From Erysipelotrichaceae bacterium (GTDB taxonomy: Bacteria; Bacillota_I; Bacilli_A; Erysipelotrichales; Erysipelotrichaceae): a DNA stretch of 40,672 nucleotides. The notes under the pieces were generated by a model that was not told the DNA's origin, did not search any database, and saw nothing but the letters and a program-made list of their open reading frames with translations. Shown one piece after another: positions 26,211-34,435 of the stretch. The stretch's first letter is position 1, and each line of letters starts with the position of its first letter. Both the position numbers and the translations under genes were made by a program. The stretch covers positions 1-40,672 of the forward strand of contig JAAWON010000011.1 in assembly GCA_022799495.1 (NCBI GenBank), given 5' to 3'.

Positions 26211-26354
26211 TTATAGTTTAAAGGATTCTATGTTGTTTGTCAACCACGAATTTGATTCTTTTAAAAATCGCTATTTTGATTCTTAAAAAAATCAGGAGGA
26301 TCCTAATGAAGGGATGTTAGAAGAAACGAGTGGATGTATCATTACGCTTTGTAC

Positions 26355-26383
26355 TTGTACAAGTGACGCTTTTATGTTAGGAT
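26355..26383 (+). promoter_or_regulatory. candidate promoter of the 52-aa gene
   Basis: TTGTAC (26355-26360), 17 nt, TAGGAT (26378-26383). A perfect 12-bp palindrome ACTTGTACAAGT (26353-26364) covers the -35. The stretch 26211-26352 shows nothing else. Confidence 0.4.
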
Positions 26384-26408
26384 AAGTCTTGGATAAGGAT
26401 GTGAAGCA

Positions 26409-26567
26409 ATGAAAGAAAACAAAACCAAAGCGGTCAAGTCAAAAGGTGCGTTGTTGCTTGCGCGGGCAAAACAGGCGAAACAGAAAGAAACGGATAAGAA
26501 TTTTGATAAATTGGTCGGTAAGCGCAGAAACAATGCGAAGTTCGATAAAGTCAATTTCAATGGTTAA
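26409..26567 (+). CDS. small basic protein, 52 aa
   Basis: The frame begins ATG AAA GAA AAC at 26409 and ends TAA at 26567. Fifteen of the 52 residues are lysine and three arginine, so it is very basic; the ending KFDKVNFNG is more ordered. It contains no cysteine and no hydrophobic segment. AAGGA lies 8 nt before the ATG, a promoter-like pair of boxes is upstream, and a strong terminator begins at its stop codon. These signals together support a real gene. The composition would suit a ribosome- or nucleic-acid-associated protein; no family is recognised. Confidence 0.7.
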   Translation: MKENKTKAVKSKGALLLARAKQAKQKETDKNFDKLVGKRRNNAKFDKVNFNG

Positions 26568-26606
26568 AAAACAAGGCTAGATCAGAAAGGTGACTGCCTT
26601 GTTTTT
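26567..26606. terminator. bidirectional terminator overlapping both convergent gene ends
   Basis: AAAAACAAGGC (26567-26577) and GCCTTGTTTTT (26596-26606) form a perfect 11-bp stem with T-runs on either strand. The left arm touches the stop codons of both the 52-aa gene and the lipid kinase; the right arm encodes the kinase's last residues. Confidence 0.9.
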
Positions 26607-27461
26607 CATTGTGATTTGAATGAGTTCGGGATTTCCGCCTTCTTCACCGTCAATCGTCCAATTGGCCTGTGGATCACTTTCAATCAGTAGGGCTTGGGCA
26701 GTGAAAAACTCCATGAATCTCTCATTGATTTCCTGTTTGAGTAAAGCAGAGATGATCAGCTGTAAGTCCAAGGGATTTTGCGGCATGCGTACGAGCAATA
26801 CCTCAAATTCGCCATCATCGAGTTCGGCATGTGCAGTGTTGATGGATTGAAAACCGGCGATGGAACGGGAATTGGTAATTGCGCCAAAGACAAAGTCATC
26901 TTCAATGATGCGATCCGCAGCGACGATGCGCATATGATAAGTAGTGATTTTCGGTAGCAATTTCATTCCTTCTAAGAAATAGGCAGCTTTGCCCAACAAG
27001 TTTTTCGTTGCCTGTGGGGTATCGTAGGATACTTGGGTAAATGCGCCAAAGGCCGCTACATAGGTAAAGTATTTTTCGTTGAAGGCACAAATATCACAGG
27101 CAAAGGGTTGTTCTTTGGCGAACACTTCCATTGCCTTATCTATGTTTCCTGATAAATGCAGAGTTGTCGCAAAATCATTGACCGTACCGGTGGGGATATA
27201 GGCAATGGGCAGCCGCTTGTTTAAGCGCAGTACACCGTTGACTACCTCATTCAGCGTTCCATCTCCACCACAGCACACCAATAGATCATAGCGTTCTCCA
27301 TGTGCCTGAATCAATTCCTCTGCGTGACCTTTATAGGCAGTAGGAAAACAGGAGATCAAATAACCCAAAGAGAAGAAACCTTGAATGATGGAATATAAAG
27401 AGGATTTTACTTTGCCCTTTCCGGCATGTGGATTGAAGACAAACATACATTGTTTACGCAT
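26577..27461 (-). CDS. diacylglycerol kinase-like lipid kinase (DgkB/YegS family)
   Basis: A 294-aa soluble lipid kinase. The nucleotide-binding motif GGDGTLNEVVNG (65-76) and the following PTGTVNDFA (90-98) are those of the DagK catalytic domain. The C-terminal beta-sandwich carries ELDDGEFEVLLV and WTIDGEEG, as in DgkB/YegS. Such enzymes phosphorylate diacylglycerol, recycling lipid released by lipoteichoic-acid synthesis, though substrates vary within the family. GGGAG precedes the ATG. The 3' end lies inside the terminator shared with the convergent 52-aa gene. Confidence 0.92.
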   Translation of the reverse strand: MRKQCMFVFNPHAGKGKVKSSLYSIIQGFFSLGYLISCFPTAYKGHAEELIQAHGERYDLLVCCGGDGTLNEVVNGVLRLNKRLPIAYIPTGTVNDFATTLHLSGNIDKAMEVFAKEQPFACDICAFNEKYFTYVAAFGAFTQVSYDTPQATKNLLGKAAYFLEGMKLLPKITTYHMRIVAADRIIEDDFVFGAITNSRSIAGFQSINTAHAELDDGEFEVLLVRMPQNPLDLQLIISALLKQEINERFMEFFTAQALLIESDPQANWTIDGEEGGNPELIQITMKNKAVTFLI

Positions 27462-27671
27462 AAACTCCCACCTTTCGATTCACTTGCCTTTATTATACCT
27501 GATTTCACCGAAAAAAACAGTTTTCATCTGATGAAATGCAGGATTTTTTAGTTAAGTTATTTTCAAATGCGGTGATTTGTTTTATACTTATGAAAAGAAT
27601 AAGCGCTGATACTCATACAGATTTATGGATGAAGTATGCATGTATAAAGGGAAATTGGAGCAGAGGGATAT

Positions 27672-28424
27672 ATGGATGGCAATGAAATATTGAATGTGGC
27701 CGGTATGGCAGGGCGGATTTTATTGGAAAGTGGGGCAGAGGCTTATCGTACGGAAGAAACGATGGTGAAGATCTGTGAAGGATTTGGGATGGAGGATGCA
27801 CAGTCCTATGTGACCACCACCGGTATTATGATGTCGATTACGCATGAAAAAAAGAACTATGCGAAGATTACCCGGATTCAAAGACGTGGGGTGGATTTGA
27901 ATAAAATTGATTTAATCAATGCGTTGTCACGCAATATCTGTGCCAAAGGCTATACGATTGCGCAGGTAGAAGAAGAACTTCATCGCATTGATGAAATGGG
28001 GCGCTATGCATATTTCACCACGCTGTTTTTTTCCGCGTTGTCCGCATTCGGCTTTGCCTTTTTCTTTCATGGGACATGGAAGGATGCACTTTGTGCCTTT
28101 GTGATTGGCTTGGCAATTAAGTTTGTATCACTTGGCATGGAGAAAAGCGGCATCAATTTGTTTTTTCACAATGCGCTTGCGGCAGGGGTTGGCGGCTTGT
28201 TGGCAGTTGAATCGATCAAACTTGGCTGTGCGGATTCATTGGATACGGTGATCATTTCCAGTATTATGTTACTGGTGCCGGGCTTGGCGATTACCAATGC
28301 GATTCGCGATAGTGTTGCGGGTGATTATGTGACCGGCTTATCCAGAGCAGTGGAGGCCTTTTTGTGTGCCATTGCGATTGCGGTCGGTATTGTGGCGGTA
28401 TTGACGCTGTGGGGAGGCCAGTGA
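27672..28424 (+). CDS. threonine/serine exporter family protein, N-terminal half (YjjP-like)
   Basis: This 250-aa protein matches the ThrE N-terminal domain (DUF1212/YjjP). It starts with a soluble part holding ILLESGAEAYRTEETM and FVTTTGI-like QSYVTTTGIMMS, then about five membrane helices from residue 115 (YFTTLFFSALSAFGFAFFF). With the next gene, 1 nt downstream, it makes up the split form of ThrE. The E. coli pair YjjPB exports succinate and ThrE exports threonine/serine; the substrate here is not certain. GAGGG precedes the ATG. A weak promoter (TTTCAA, 16 nt, TATACT) lies near 27560-27590. Confidence 0.92.
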   Translation: MDGNEILNVAGMAGRILLESGAEAYRTEETMVKICEGFGMEDAQSYVTTTGIMMSITHEKKNYAKITRIQRRGVDLNKIDLINALSRNICAKGYTIAQVEEELHRIDEMGRYAYFTTLFFSALSAFGFAFFFHGTWKDALCAFVIGLAIKFVSLGMEKSGINLFFHNALAAGVGGLLAVESIKLGCADSLDTVIISSIMLLVPGLAITNAIRDSVAGDYVTGLSRAVEAFLCAIAIAVGIVAVLTLWGGQ

Positions 28425-28425
28425 T

Positions 28426-28869
28426 ATGATCAGCGCGGCACTTTCAGGTTTTATCGCAACCTTTGGATTTGGGATTTTATTTAATATCAAAGGGTATAAA
28501 CTCATTTTGGCTGCGGTGGGGGGCATGATTGGTTCACTGGTTTATACTTTGTGTATGGAACTTGCTTACAGTGAAGTTTTATCATTGTTTATCGCAAGCA
28601 TGTGTTTTGCGATTTATTCAGAGATTTTAGCGCGGGTCTGTCGTACCCCGGTGACGACGTTTATTATCTGTTCGCTGATTCCTTTGGTGCCGGGGAAAGG
28701 AATGTATGAGACGATGAAACTGGCTGTAAACGGAGAGGATTTAAGTGCACTTTCAAAGGGGATTGATACGCTTGCCAATGCGGGCGCATTGGCCCTTGGC
28801 ATTATCTTGGTATCAACGCTGATGCATTTGTTTTTTCATGTATGGCATCAACGAAAAAGGATGGGTTGA
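28426..28869 (+). CDS. threonine/serine exporter family protein, C-terminal half (YjjB-like)
   Basis: This 147-aa protein has about five membrane helices and matches the ThrE C-terminal domain (DUF3815/YjjB): ISAALSGFIATFGFGILFN, then CRTPVTTFIICSLIPLVPGKGMYETM, a family hallmark. GGGGAGG lies inside the preceding gene. It acts as a complex with the YjjP-like protein. A terminator hairpin (28895-28920) follows and reaches into the end of the convergent gene. Confidence 0.92.
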   Translation: MISAALSGFIATFGFGILFNIKGYKLILAAVGGMIGSLVYTLCMELAYSEVLSLFIASMCFAIYSEILARVCRTPVTTFIICSLIPLVPGKGMYETMKLAVNGEDLSALSKGIDTLANAGALALGIILVSTLMHLFFHVWHQRKRMG

Positions 28870-28894
28870 AGGCTTGTTTTTGACTACAATGCAC

Positions 28895-28920
28895 TCATCG
28901 TTGGTTAATGATGATTTTTT
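28895..28920 (+). terminator. terminator of the yjjPB-like pair
   Basis: TCATCGTT (28895-28902) and AATGATGA (28907-28914) pair, with one wobble, around GGTT; six T's follow. The right arm and T-run lie within the last codons of the convergent ParB-like gene. Confidence 0.75.
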
Positions 28921-29204
28921 GCCTGTGTGCTTGCGCTTCTGGCTTGATTGAGCAAGATTCCCGCAATGCGGCGTAAATGACGGTATTCCTCCTGTTGAAT
29001 CAAATCACTGATGGCGCTTAAACGCTTGGCACCATCGACACAATGTAAGACACCGTGCTCATCCTTGCGCAGTTTTATCGCAAACCCCAAACCCATTCGC
29101 TTCAAACTGGCAGCCAAGGCAGGATCGTATGCTTTGTGTTCAAATTGAATCTCATCTAGATCAAAATATTCTATTTTCACAAGATCACTCATTTCTTGAT
29201 TCAT
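28905..29204 (-). CDS. ParB/sulfiredoxin-like small protein
   Basis: A 99-aa protein whose middle resembles the ParB N-terminal fold: a strand FDLDEIQFEHKAYDPALAAS, then a LKRMGLGFAIKLRKD strand in place of the usual v.pi.vr, then CVDGAKRLSAI, matching the dG.rR..A box of ParB-like domains. It lacks the helix-turn-helix of a true ParB and the catalytic cysteine motif of sulfiredoxin is not evident. The start at 29204 has only a weak ribosome site; an ATG at 29192 is possible. It stands alone on its strand. Function unknown. Confidence 0.65.
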   Translation of the reverse strand: MNQEMSDLVKIEYFDLDEIQFEHKAYDPALAASLKRMGLGFAIKLRKDEHGVLHCVDGAKRLSAISDLIQQEEYRHLRRIAGILLNQARSASTQAKNHH

Positions 29205-29319
29205 CTTATCATGTTTATATGAAAAAGTCGATATTCATAGCGATTTCTTTGTTTCTTATGCGAATGTTGGATCACTGTAATGGGGTGTTTTTTTGTTTGA
29301 TGAGCAGAGTGCCTAACTA

Positions 29320-29348
29320 TGGGCAAATGATTGCTTTTATGATACAAT
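29320..29348 (+). promoter_or_regulatory. promoter of the ABC-F gene
   Basis: TGGGCA (29320-29325), 17 nt, TACAAT (29343-29348), located 15 nt before the GAGGTGA ribosome site. Confidence 0.5.
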
Positions 29349-29374
29349 AAGCAGGAATAATTGAGGTGAGCAAT

Positions 29375-31147
29375 ATGCTGGTGACACTTGCATCAGTTCA
29401 GAAATACCATAATGAGAAATGTATTTTGGATCATGTTTCTTTTACACTGGAGGAGCGTGAAAAAGTGGCATTGATCGGTGTCAATGGAACAGGGAAGTCC
29501 ACACTGCTTGCGATACTGGCAGGCATGGAACATTATGACAGCGGTCAGATCATGTGCAAAAAAGGTTTGCGAACTGCCTATTTAGCACAGACGCCGATTC
29601 TAAATAATCAAAACAATGTGCTACAAGAAGTCATGGCAGATGCCGCAAAGGATACGCAGGAATACGAGGCAAAAGCGATGTTGGGAAAATTGGGCATCTA
29701 TGATTATGAGCAGTCCATTGCGGTGTTGTCAGGGGGAGTGCGCAAGCGGGTGGCACTTGCGAAGGTGTTGTTACAGGAGAGTGATTTACTGTTGCTGGAT
29801 GAGCCCACCAATCATTTGGATGTCGCAATGATTGAATGGCTGGAAGGGTATTTGATCAAATGCCGACAGGCGGTATGCATGGTAAGCCATGATCGTTACT
29901 TCATGGAGCGGATCACACAGACGATCATTGAGTTAGATCATGGTGCACTGTATCGCTATCAGGGGAATTATGAAACCTATGTTGCACAGAAACAAGAGCG
30001 CATGGCCTTGGAACAGGCGCATGAGAGCAAGCGGCAGGCATTATTGCGCAAGGAACTGGCATGGGTACGTGCTGGTGTACAGGCACGCGGAACCAAGGAT
30101 AAAGGAAGATTGGAGCGTTTTCGTCAGTTGAGTGAAGAAGCCGGGATTGAACGACAAGGAGAACTGCGTTTCACAGCGTTGGCAGAGCGTTTAGGCAAGA
30201 AGGTGATTGAACTGAATGGCATCACCAAAGCCTATGGAACGCAGGTATTGTTTCAGCCATTCGCTTATCCGATTCAGCGGATGGAGCGCATCGGCATCAT
30301 TGGTGGCAACGGCTGTGGAAAGTCTACTTTATTAAAGATTCTTGCGGGTGAGATACAAGCAGATGCGGGTACAATCACATACGGAGAAACGGTAAAAATC
30401 GGTTATTTTGCGCAGGGCAATGAGATGCTGGATGAGACTATGCGTATCATTGATGTGATTCAGGAAGTCGGTACGCAAATACAGACGAGTGCAGGCAGTG
30501 TGAGCGCAGCGCAGTTGTTGGAACAGTTTTTGTTTGAGCGTACTACCCATTATCAAAGCGTTTCTACCTTATCGGGCGGAGAAAAGCGGCGGTTGTATCT
30601 GCTTAAAGTATTGGTGGAAGCACCCAATGTGCTGTTATTGGATGAGCCGACCAACGATTTGGATCTTACCACTTTACAGTTGTTAGAGGATTATTTGGAC
30701 ACTTATCCGGGTGTTGTGATTGTGGTATCACACGATCGTTATTTTTTAGATCGTATCTGCGATACCCTTTGGTATTTTGAAGATAGCACAATTCAAACAA
30801 GCATCGGAGGATATGCACAATATCGCGATGCCAAGACAAAGCCATCACACGCGCCACAAACATCGAAACAAAACGCTGATTCCACTTCGCTTTATCGCCC
30901 CAAGGTGATTATAAGTTCGAAAGAGAAGCGCGAGTATGCGCAGTTGGAACATCTTATCAATGAATTGGAACAGCGCATTATGCAATGTGATGAGGCAATG
31001 GGATCATGTGGTGAAGATTATCGCAAGATACAGGAATACAGTGATCAGCGCCAGCAGTTAGAACAAGAGTTAGAAACAAGCATGGAGCGTTGGATGGAGT
31101 TAGAGGAGAAGTATGTCGCATGGAGTGCTCTCCAACGCAAGAATTAA
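29375..31147 (+). CDS. ABC-F family ATPase (Uup/YfmR-like)
   Basis: This 590-aa soluble protein has two ABC ATPase domains and no membrane segments. The Walker A motifs are GVNGTGKS and GGNGCGKS, the signatures LSGGVRKR and LSGGEKRR, and the Walker B segments LLLLDEPTNHLD and VLLLDEPTNDLD. The linker between domains reads LRKELAWVRAGVQARGTKDK, the P-site-tRNA-interaction region of Uup/YfmR. The C-terminal 90 residues form a coiled coil, also as in Uup. Such proteins bind the ribosomal E site and relieve stalling. GAGGTGA is 5 nt before the ATG at 29375, so the GTG at 29366 is not used. It is not one of the antibiotic-resistance subtypes by its linker, as far as I can see. Confidence 0.93.
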   Translation: MLVTLASVQKYHNEKCILDHVSFTLEEREKVALIGVNGTGKSTLLAILAGMEHYDSGQIMCKKGLRTAYLAQTPILNNQNNVLQEVMADAAKDTQEYEAKAMLGKLGIYDYEQSIAVLSGGVRKRVALAKVLLQESDLLLLDEPTNHLDVAMIEWLEGYLIKCRQAVCMVSHDRYFMERITQTIIELDHGALYRYQGNYETYVAQKQERMALEQAHESKRQALLRKELAWVRAGVQARGTKDKGRLERFRQLSEEAGIERQGELRFTALAERLGKKVIELNGITKAYGTQVLFQPFAYPIQRMERIGIIGGNGCGKSTLLKILAGEIQADAGTITYGETVKIGYFAQGNEMLDETMRIIDVIQEVGTQIQTSAGSVSAAQLLEQFLFERTTHYQSVSTLSGGEKRRLYLLKVLVEAPNVLLLDEPTNDLDLTTLQLLEDYLDTYPGVVIVVSHDRYFLDRICDTLWYFEDSTIQTSIGGYAQYRDAKTKPSHAPQTSKQNADSTSLYRPKVIISSKEKREYAQLEHLINELEQRIMQCDEAMGSCGEDYRKIQEYSDQRQQLEQELETSMERWMELEEKYVAWSALQRKN

Positions 31148-31161
31148 AAAGGAGGAATTGG

Positions 31162-31584
31162 ATGAAACGATGGATCATCTTATCGACAGTTGTGCTGTTT
31201 TTACTTGCCGGCTGTCATCAAGAGAAAGAAGCCCTTGGGCATATGGAAGAATTGAGTATAGAACAGTTGACAGAAAAAATAAATCGTCAGGATGATTTTG
31301 TGCTGGCACTTACCAAGACCACTTGCGGTCCTTGTCAGCGATTCCATGAAAGTGCACAAGTGTACTTGCAGGATCATGAAGAAGTCATTTATTATTTGGT
31401 GTGGGATCATCAAGAGGATCAAATAAGGGCAAGATCATTGATCACATCCTATGTGGGAAATACCAATGTGACACCGGATTTATTTATGATTGAACAAGGC
31501 AAGGTAAGCAATCGTTATTGGGATGATTACGATGGTTTGGATGAGGAAACGCTTGCGCAGTGGATAGAGAAGTATCGCCCTTGA
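31162..31584 (+). CDS. thioredoxin-like lipoprotein
   Basis: A 140-aa exported lipoprotein: signal peptide MKRWIILSTVVLFLLAGC with Cys18 lipidated, then a thioredoxin-like domain with the active site TTCGPCQRF (Cys55, Cys58). NVTPDLFMIEQGKV supplies the cis-proline strand (VTP). It probably reduces or oxidises disulfides of surface proteins. The ATG at 31162 follows AAGGAGG. It lies 14 nt after the ABC-F gene and is co-transcribed with it. No redox membrane partner (CcdA) is seen in the window. Confidence 0.9.
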   Translation: MKRWIILSTVVLFLLAGCHQEKEALGHMEELSIEQLTEKINRQDDFVLALTKTTCGPCQRFHESAQVYLQDHEEVIYYLVWDHQEDQIRARSLITSYVGNTNVTPDLFMIEQGKVSNRYWDDYDGLDEETLAQWIEKYRP

Positions 31585-31613
31585 GTTTAGTTCACTTATC
31601 GAAAGGAAAGATT

Positions 31614-31637
31614 GCACATCATGGAATGTGCTTTTTT
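31614..31637 (+). terminator. terminator of the ABC-F/thioredoxin-like unit
   Basis: GCACAT (31614-31619) and ATGTGC (31626-31631) with a 6-nt loop and six T's. The stretch 31638-31916 holds no supported gene; short frames there lack ribosome sites. Confidence 0.85.
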
Positions 31638-31916
31638 ATCGTTTTATTTATCAAAAATATGAATATAGATGATATTAGGGTGGGTTACCTATGTGGTGGA
31701 TGGATGATATGGGATACATGGATATTGGCTTGGTTGAGGTTTGTTCTTTTGTGCTTATGGGTTTTCATTAGAAAAACCTTGAATTTCATATGTATTACAT
31801 CATACTACTTTTGAAGGTTTGCACAATTTTTTTTACACTACCTCTTAATGCTATAAATGCCTTTTCATTTTTATCCGTCCAGTTCTCTTTTATTTTTGTG
31901 TTAAAACTAAAATGAA

Positions 31917-31947
31917 AAAGATAACCTTTATCATTTTGGTTATCTTT
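31917..31947. terminator. terminator of the CAP-domain gene (bidirectional)
   Basis: AAAGATAACC (31917-31926) and GGTTATCTTT (31938-31947) form a perfect 10-bp stem. On the minus strand a T-rich run follows. It starts 9 nt past the CAP gene stop. Confidence 0.8.
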
Positions 31948-31955
31948 AGAAAATT

Positions 31956-33017
31956 CTAATTTCCGTAATAATAAGTTTGAAAAGAAGTAACTGCATACCA
32001 ATAGCCATTGTATTCTACAACGCTTACAGCCATGGCTACATTTATGGATTCTTCCAACATAGAGGCATTATGTCGAGGGCTAGCTTTCCATTCTTCAAAA
32101 AAATTAGTTTTAGATGAACCCATACCAATATTTTCTCCAAAACCATAAGAAGCGGCATGATTAAAGTTGTTCACTAATTCCATCGCCCTACGATCTGCCT
32201 CAGCTTGTGTTACCGCGTTACTTGGTAATGGTTTTAATCCGTTTTGTTGTCGCCATGCATTGATTTGAGCGAAGTATGTGCTAGAAATATCAGTGCGATA
32301 GTGTGGTTGTTCTTGTGCGGTATTACCTCCGTTTGTGCTACTGCCACCACCATTACTTGATTGGTTTCCACCAGTGTTGCCTTGGTTGTTATTTGCCGGA
32401 GGATTGACAGGTGTATCAGGCTCTTTCGTCTTTTCTTTAACGATCACCTTGTAAGACTGTTCCGCTTTATTACCATTCACATCATAAGCAATAACCTTGA
32501 CTGTGTATTCTCCTATCTGATCTGTATTTACATCACTTTCAATGATATAACCATCTTTTGTGATTTCTTTATCATTACTTTGCTTGATATCTTCGTCGAT
32601 AGGATCTTTCACTGATTCAATATTACTAACTGGATCAAATGCATCACCTTCTATAATTTCAAGGGACTCTGATTTGAATATGATTTCAGGTGCTTGTGTA
32701 TCTTTGATCTCAATTTGTTCTGTAAATTCTTGACAAGTTTCATCTAAACAAACAGTAAATACAATATCAAGATGTCCAACTTTTTTAGTATCAAACTCTG
32801 CGACAGTGATCTTATTTCCATTTGTGGTGGATCGTGTTTTCCATTCAATTTCTGACTGATCACTGCCATATTCAATCACATTATCATTCAACTTAAACTC
32901 AATCTTGACTTTGTTCATCTGTGTTATCATCAAGAAGATAATGATAAGTAAAATTAGGATTACACCAACAATGCTATATTGTACTTTCTTTTGTTTTAAC
33001 AGTTCTTTCATATTCAT
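31956..33017 (-). CDS. membrane-anchored surface protein with Ig-like domains and a CAP (SCP/PR-1) domain
   Basis: A 353-aa protein: short cytoplasmic end, membrane anchor (about 15-34), Ig-like region (about 40-200, including KDTQAPEIIFK and GEYTVKVIAYDVNGNKAEQSY, the DUF5011-like pattern), a Gly/Asn/Ser-rich linker (about 203-243), and a C-terminal CAP domain with INAWRQQNGLKPLP, HAASYGFGENIG, EEWKASPRHNASML and YWYAVTSFQ. The histidines and glutamates of the CAP cavity seem present. Such proteins act at the cell envelope or on host surfaces; the activity here is unknown. GGAG is 7 nt before the ATG. The gene has a lower G+C than its neighbours by eye, which suggests a separate origin. Confidence 0.9.
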   Translation of the reverse strand: MNMKELLKQKKVQYSIVGVILILLIIIFLMITQMNKVKIEFKLNDNVIEYGSDQSEIEWKTRSTTNGNKITVAEFDTKKVGHLDIVFTVCLDETCQEFTEQIEIKDTQAPEIIFKSESLEIIEGDAFDPVSNIESVKDPIDEDIKQSNDKEITKDGYIIESDVNTDQIGEYTVKVIAYDVNGNKAEQSYKVIVKEKTKEPDTPVNPPANNNQGNTGGNQSSNGGGSSTNGGNTAQEQPHYRTDISSTYFAQINAWRQQNGLKPLPSNAVTQAEADRRAMELVNNFNHAASYGFGENIGMGSSKTNFFEEWKASPRHNASMLEESINVAMAVSVVEYNGYWYAVTSFQTYYYGN

Positions 33018-33153
33018 AATAGATCTCCTTTGAGCCTATCATACACCAAATGAATTTAAAAAGAAAGTATGCATTGCCTGTTTTTTACCCTCAAACAAGC
33101 AACGCAAACAATCGCCATGTGCCAATTCAATTCCCACTTCCACATAAGTCCTC

Positions 33154-34227
33154 CTACTGCAAGGAAAGGGATTGAAAATAAGCATCATTTTGCTTGATCA
33201 ATGGATGATTTGGTTTCAGTTTCTTTGCCTGCTCATGATAATACAGCGCTTTTGGATGATCTTGGATGCGATCATAACACACAGATAATTGTAAATAGGG
33301 GAGAAAGGCATAAGCATCTGGTTCGACAAAGCCGCCATTTTTCTCCTGCATCTTGCAATCCAGTGCTCGTGTATACCAATAAATCGCCTGATGATATGCG
33401 TTTTGTTCATAAAATAAAAAACCAATATCACAAAGCAATTCTGCCCTAGGCACATCATAGTGAAAACTCTCAAATAGTGCCGACATTGCCTGCTCATTTT
33501 GCTTTAACAGTTGATGACAGCGCCCTTTTAATCGACAGGCATCAATACAATTCTCTACCCATCCTTGTTGTCCCTTTAAAAATACATCAAATTGATGGAT
33601 GGCTTGCTCATAGCGTTCATGATAATACAATTCTCTGGCATAGTAGTATTGTTCCCGTGGAGAAAGTACGTTCCCTTGATCTAGCAGTTTTTCAAAAATG
33701 CGCAGATTACGGTTGGGATCATTTGCTTTTTCCTTGCGGTGTGTAATCGCGATCTCGCTATATTGAATCTCACCCTGCGGTGTGATTGCTTCATGGATCG
33801 CCCCTACCCATTGAAATTGCATAGATCGTTTTAGCAGCCGCTCGCGATAATAACTGAACAAGGGCTGCCCCTGCGCATCCAAACCGATATGATACTTCAT
33901 CATCACCATATCAGGTTGTATCTCACTATGCTTCCAATCCAATAATTTCTGCTGGTCAAGCTCGCTGATGACATCATCACCGTCAAGCCATAAAATATAA
34001 TCCATTGTGGCCAAGGAAAATGCATAATTGCGGGCGGCTGCGAAGTCATCCTGCCAGTCATAATGATATAGTTTCACCGGGAAGCGTTGGGCAATGGCAC
34101 ATGTTTCATCATCGCTTCCGGTATCCACAATAATGATCTCATCTGCGATCTTAGTGACGCACTGTAAACAGCGTGCAAGCACCGCTTCCTCATTTTTTAC
34201 GATCATCGCCAATGATATGGTTTTCAT
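33154..34227 (-). CDS. family 2 glycosyltransferase with TPR-like C-terminus
   Basis: A 357-aa protein. The N-terminal GT-A domain has AMIVKNEEAVLARCL, IIIVDTGSDDET and the metal-binding LDGDD (about 81-85), close to SunS-like and other bacterial GT2 enzymes that modify proteins or polysaccharides. Residues about 185-357 are helical repeats of TPR type (YYYARELYYHERYEQAIHQF, CDIGFLFYEQNAYHQAIYWY). The ATG at 34227 lies 8 nt after GAGGTGA; the GTG at 34239 is inside that site. The acceptor is unknown and no peptide or polysaccharide genes are adjacent. The gap 33018-33153 after it holds only the CAP gene's upstream region. Confidence 0.9.
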   Translation of the reverse strand: MKTISLAMIVKNEEAVLARCLQCVTKIADEIIIVDTGSDDETCAIAQRFPVKLYHYDWQDDFAAARNYAFSLATMDYILWLDGDDVISELDQQKLLDWKHSEIQPDMVMMKYHIGLDAQGQPLFSYYRERLLKRSMQFQWVGAIHEAITPQGEIQYSEIAITHRKEKANDPNRNLRIFEKLLDQGNVLSPREQYYYARELYYHERYEQAIHQFDVFLKGQQGWVENCIDACRLKGRCHQLLKQNEQAMSALFESFHYDVPRAELLCDIGFLFYEQNAYHQAIYWYTRALDCKMQEKNGGFVEPDAYAFLPYLQLSVCYDRIQDHPKALYYHEQAKKLKPNHPLIKQNDAYFQSLSLQ

Positions 34228-34243
34228 TCCATTCTTCACCTCG

Positions 34244-34272
34244 GTATTATCTTATGCGATTCAGGTGAACAA
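34244..34272 (-). promoter_or_regulatory. promoter of the glycosyltransferase gene
   Basis: On the minus strand TTGTTC (34272-34267), 17 nt, TAATAC (34249-34244), directly before the ribosome site. Confidence 0.55.
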
Positions 34273-34359
34273 GTACCCATTTCTCGATTCTTTGGCTAGT
34301 GACGCAGATCATCACTGGTATGGATAAACATTTTTTGCGTGTTATCATTTTGCACACAC

Positions 34360-34401
34360 AAAAAGACATGTGACAGATGAAGCACTGCCGCATGCCTTTT
34401 T
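34360..34401 (-). terminator. terminator of the uvrA-trxB operon
   Basis: On the minus strand AAAAAGGCATG (34401-34391) pairs with CATGTCTTTTT (34370-34360), with one wobble. The T's are the end of the right arm. It lies about 35 nt past the trxB stop. No gene lies in 34240-34435. Confidence 0.75.
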
Positions 34402-34435
34402 GTTTTTGCCTTTCATGAAAGTAGGTGTTTAAGTT

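Noticed and set aside
31560-31814. Plus-strand frame of 84 codons after the thioredoxin-like gene
   Set aside because: It starts inside that gene, spans its terminator, and has no ribosome site; the tryptophan-rich sequence matches nothing I know.
31795-32001. Minus-strand frame of 68 codons
   Set aside because: It overlaps the CAP gene end and its terminator, and lacks a ribosome site.
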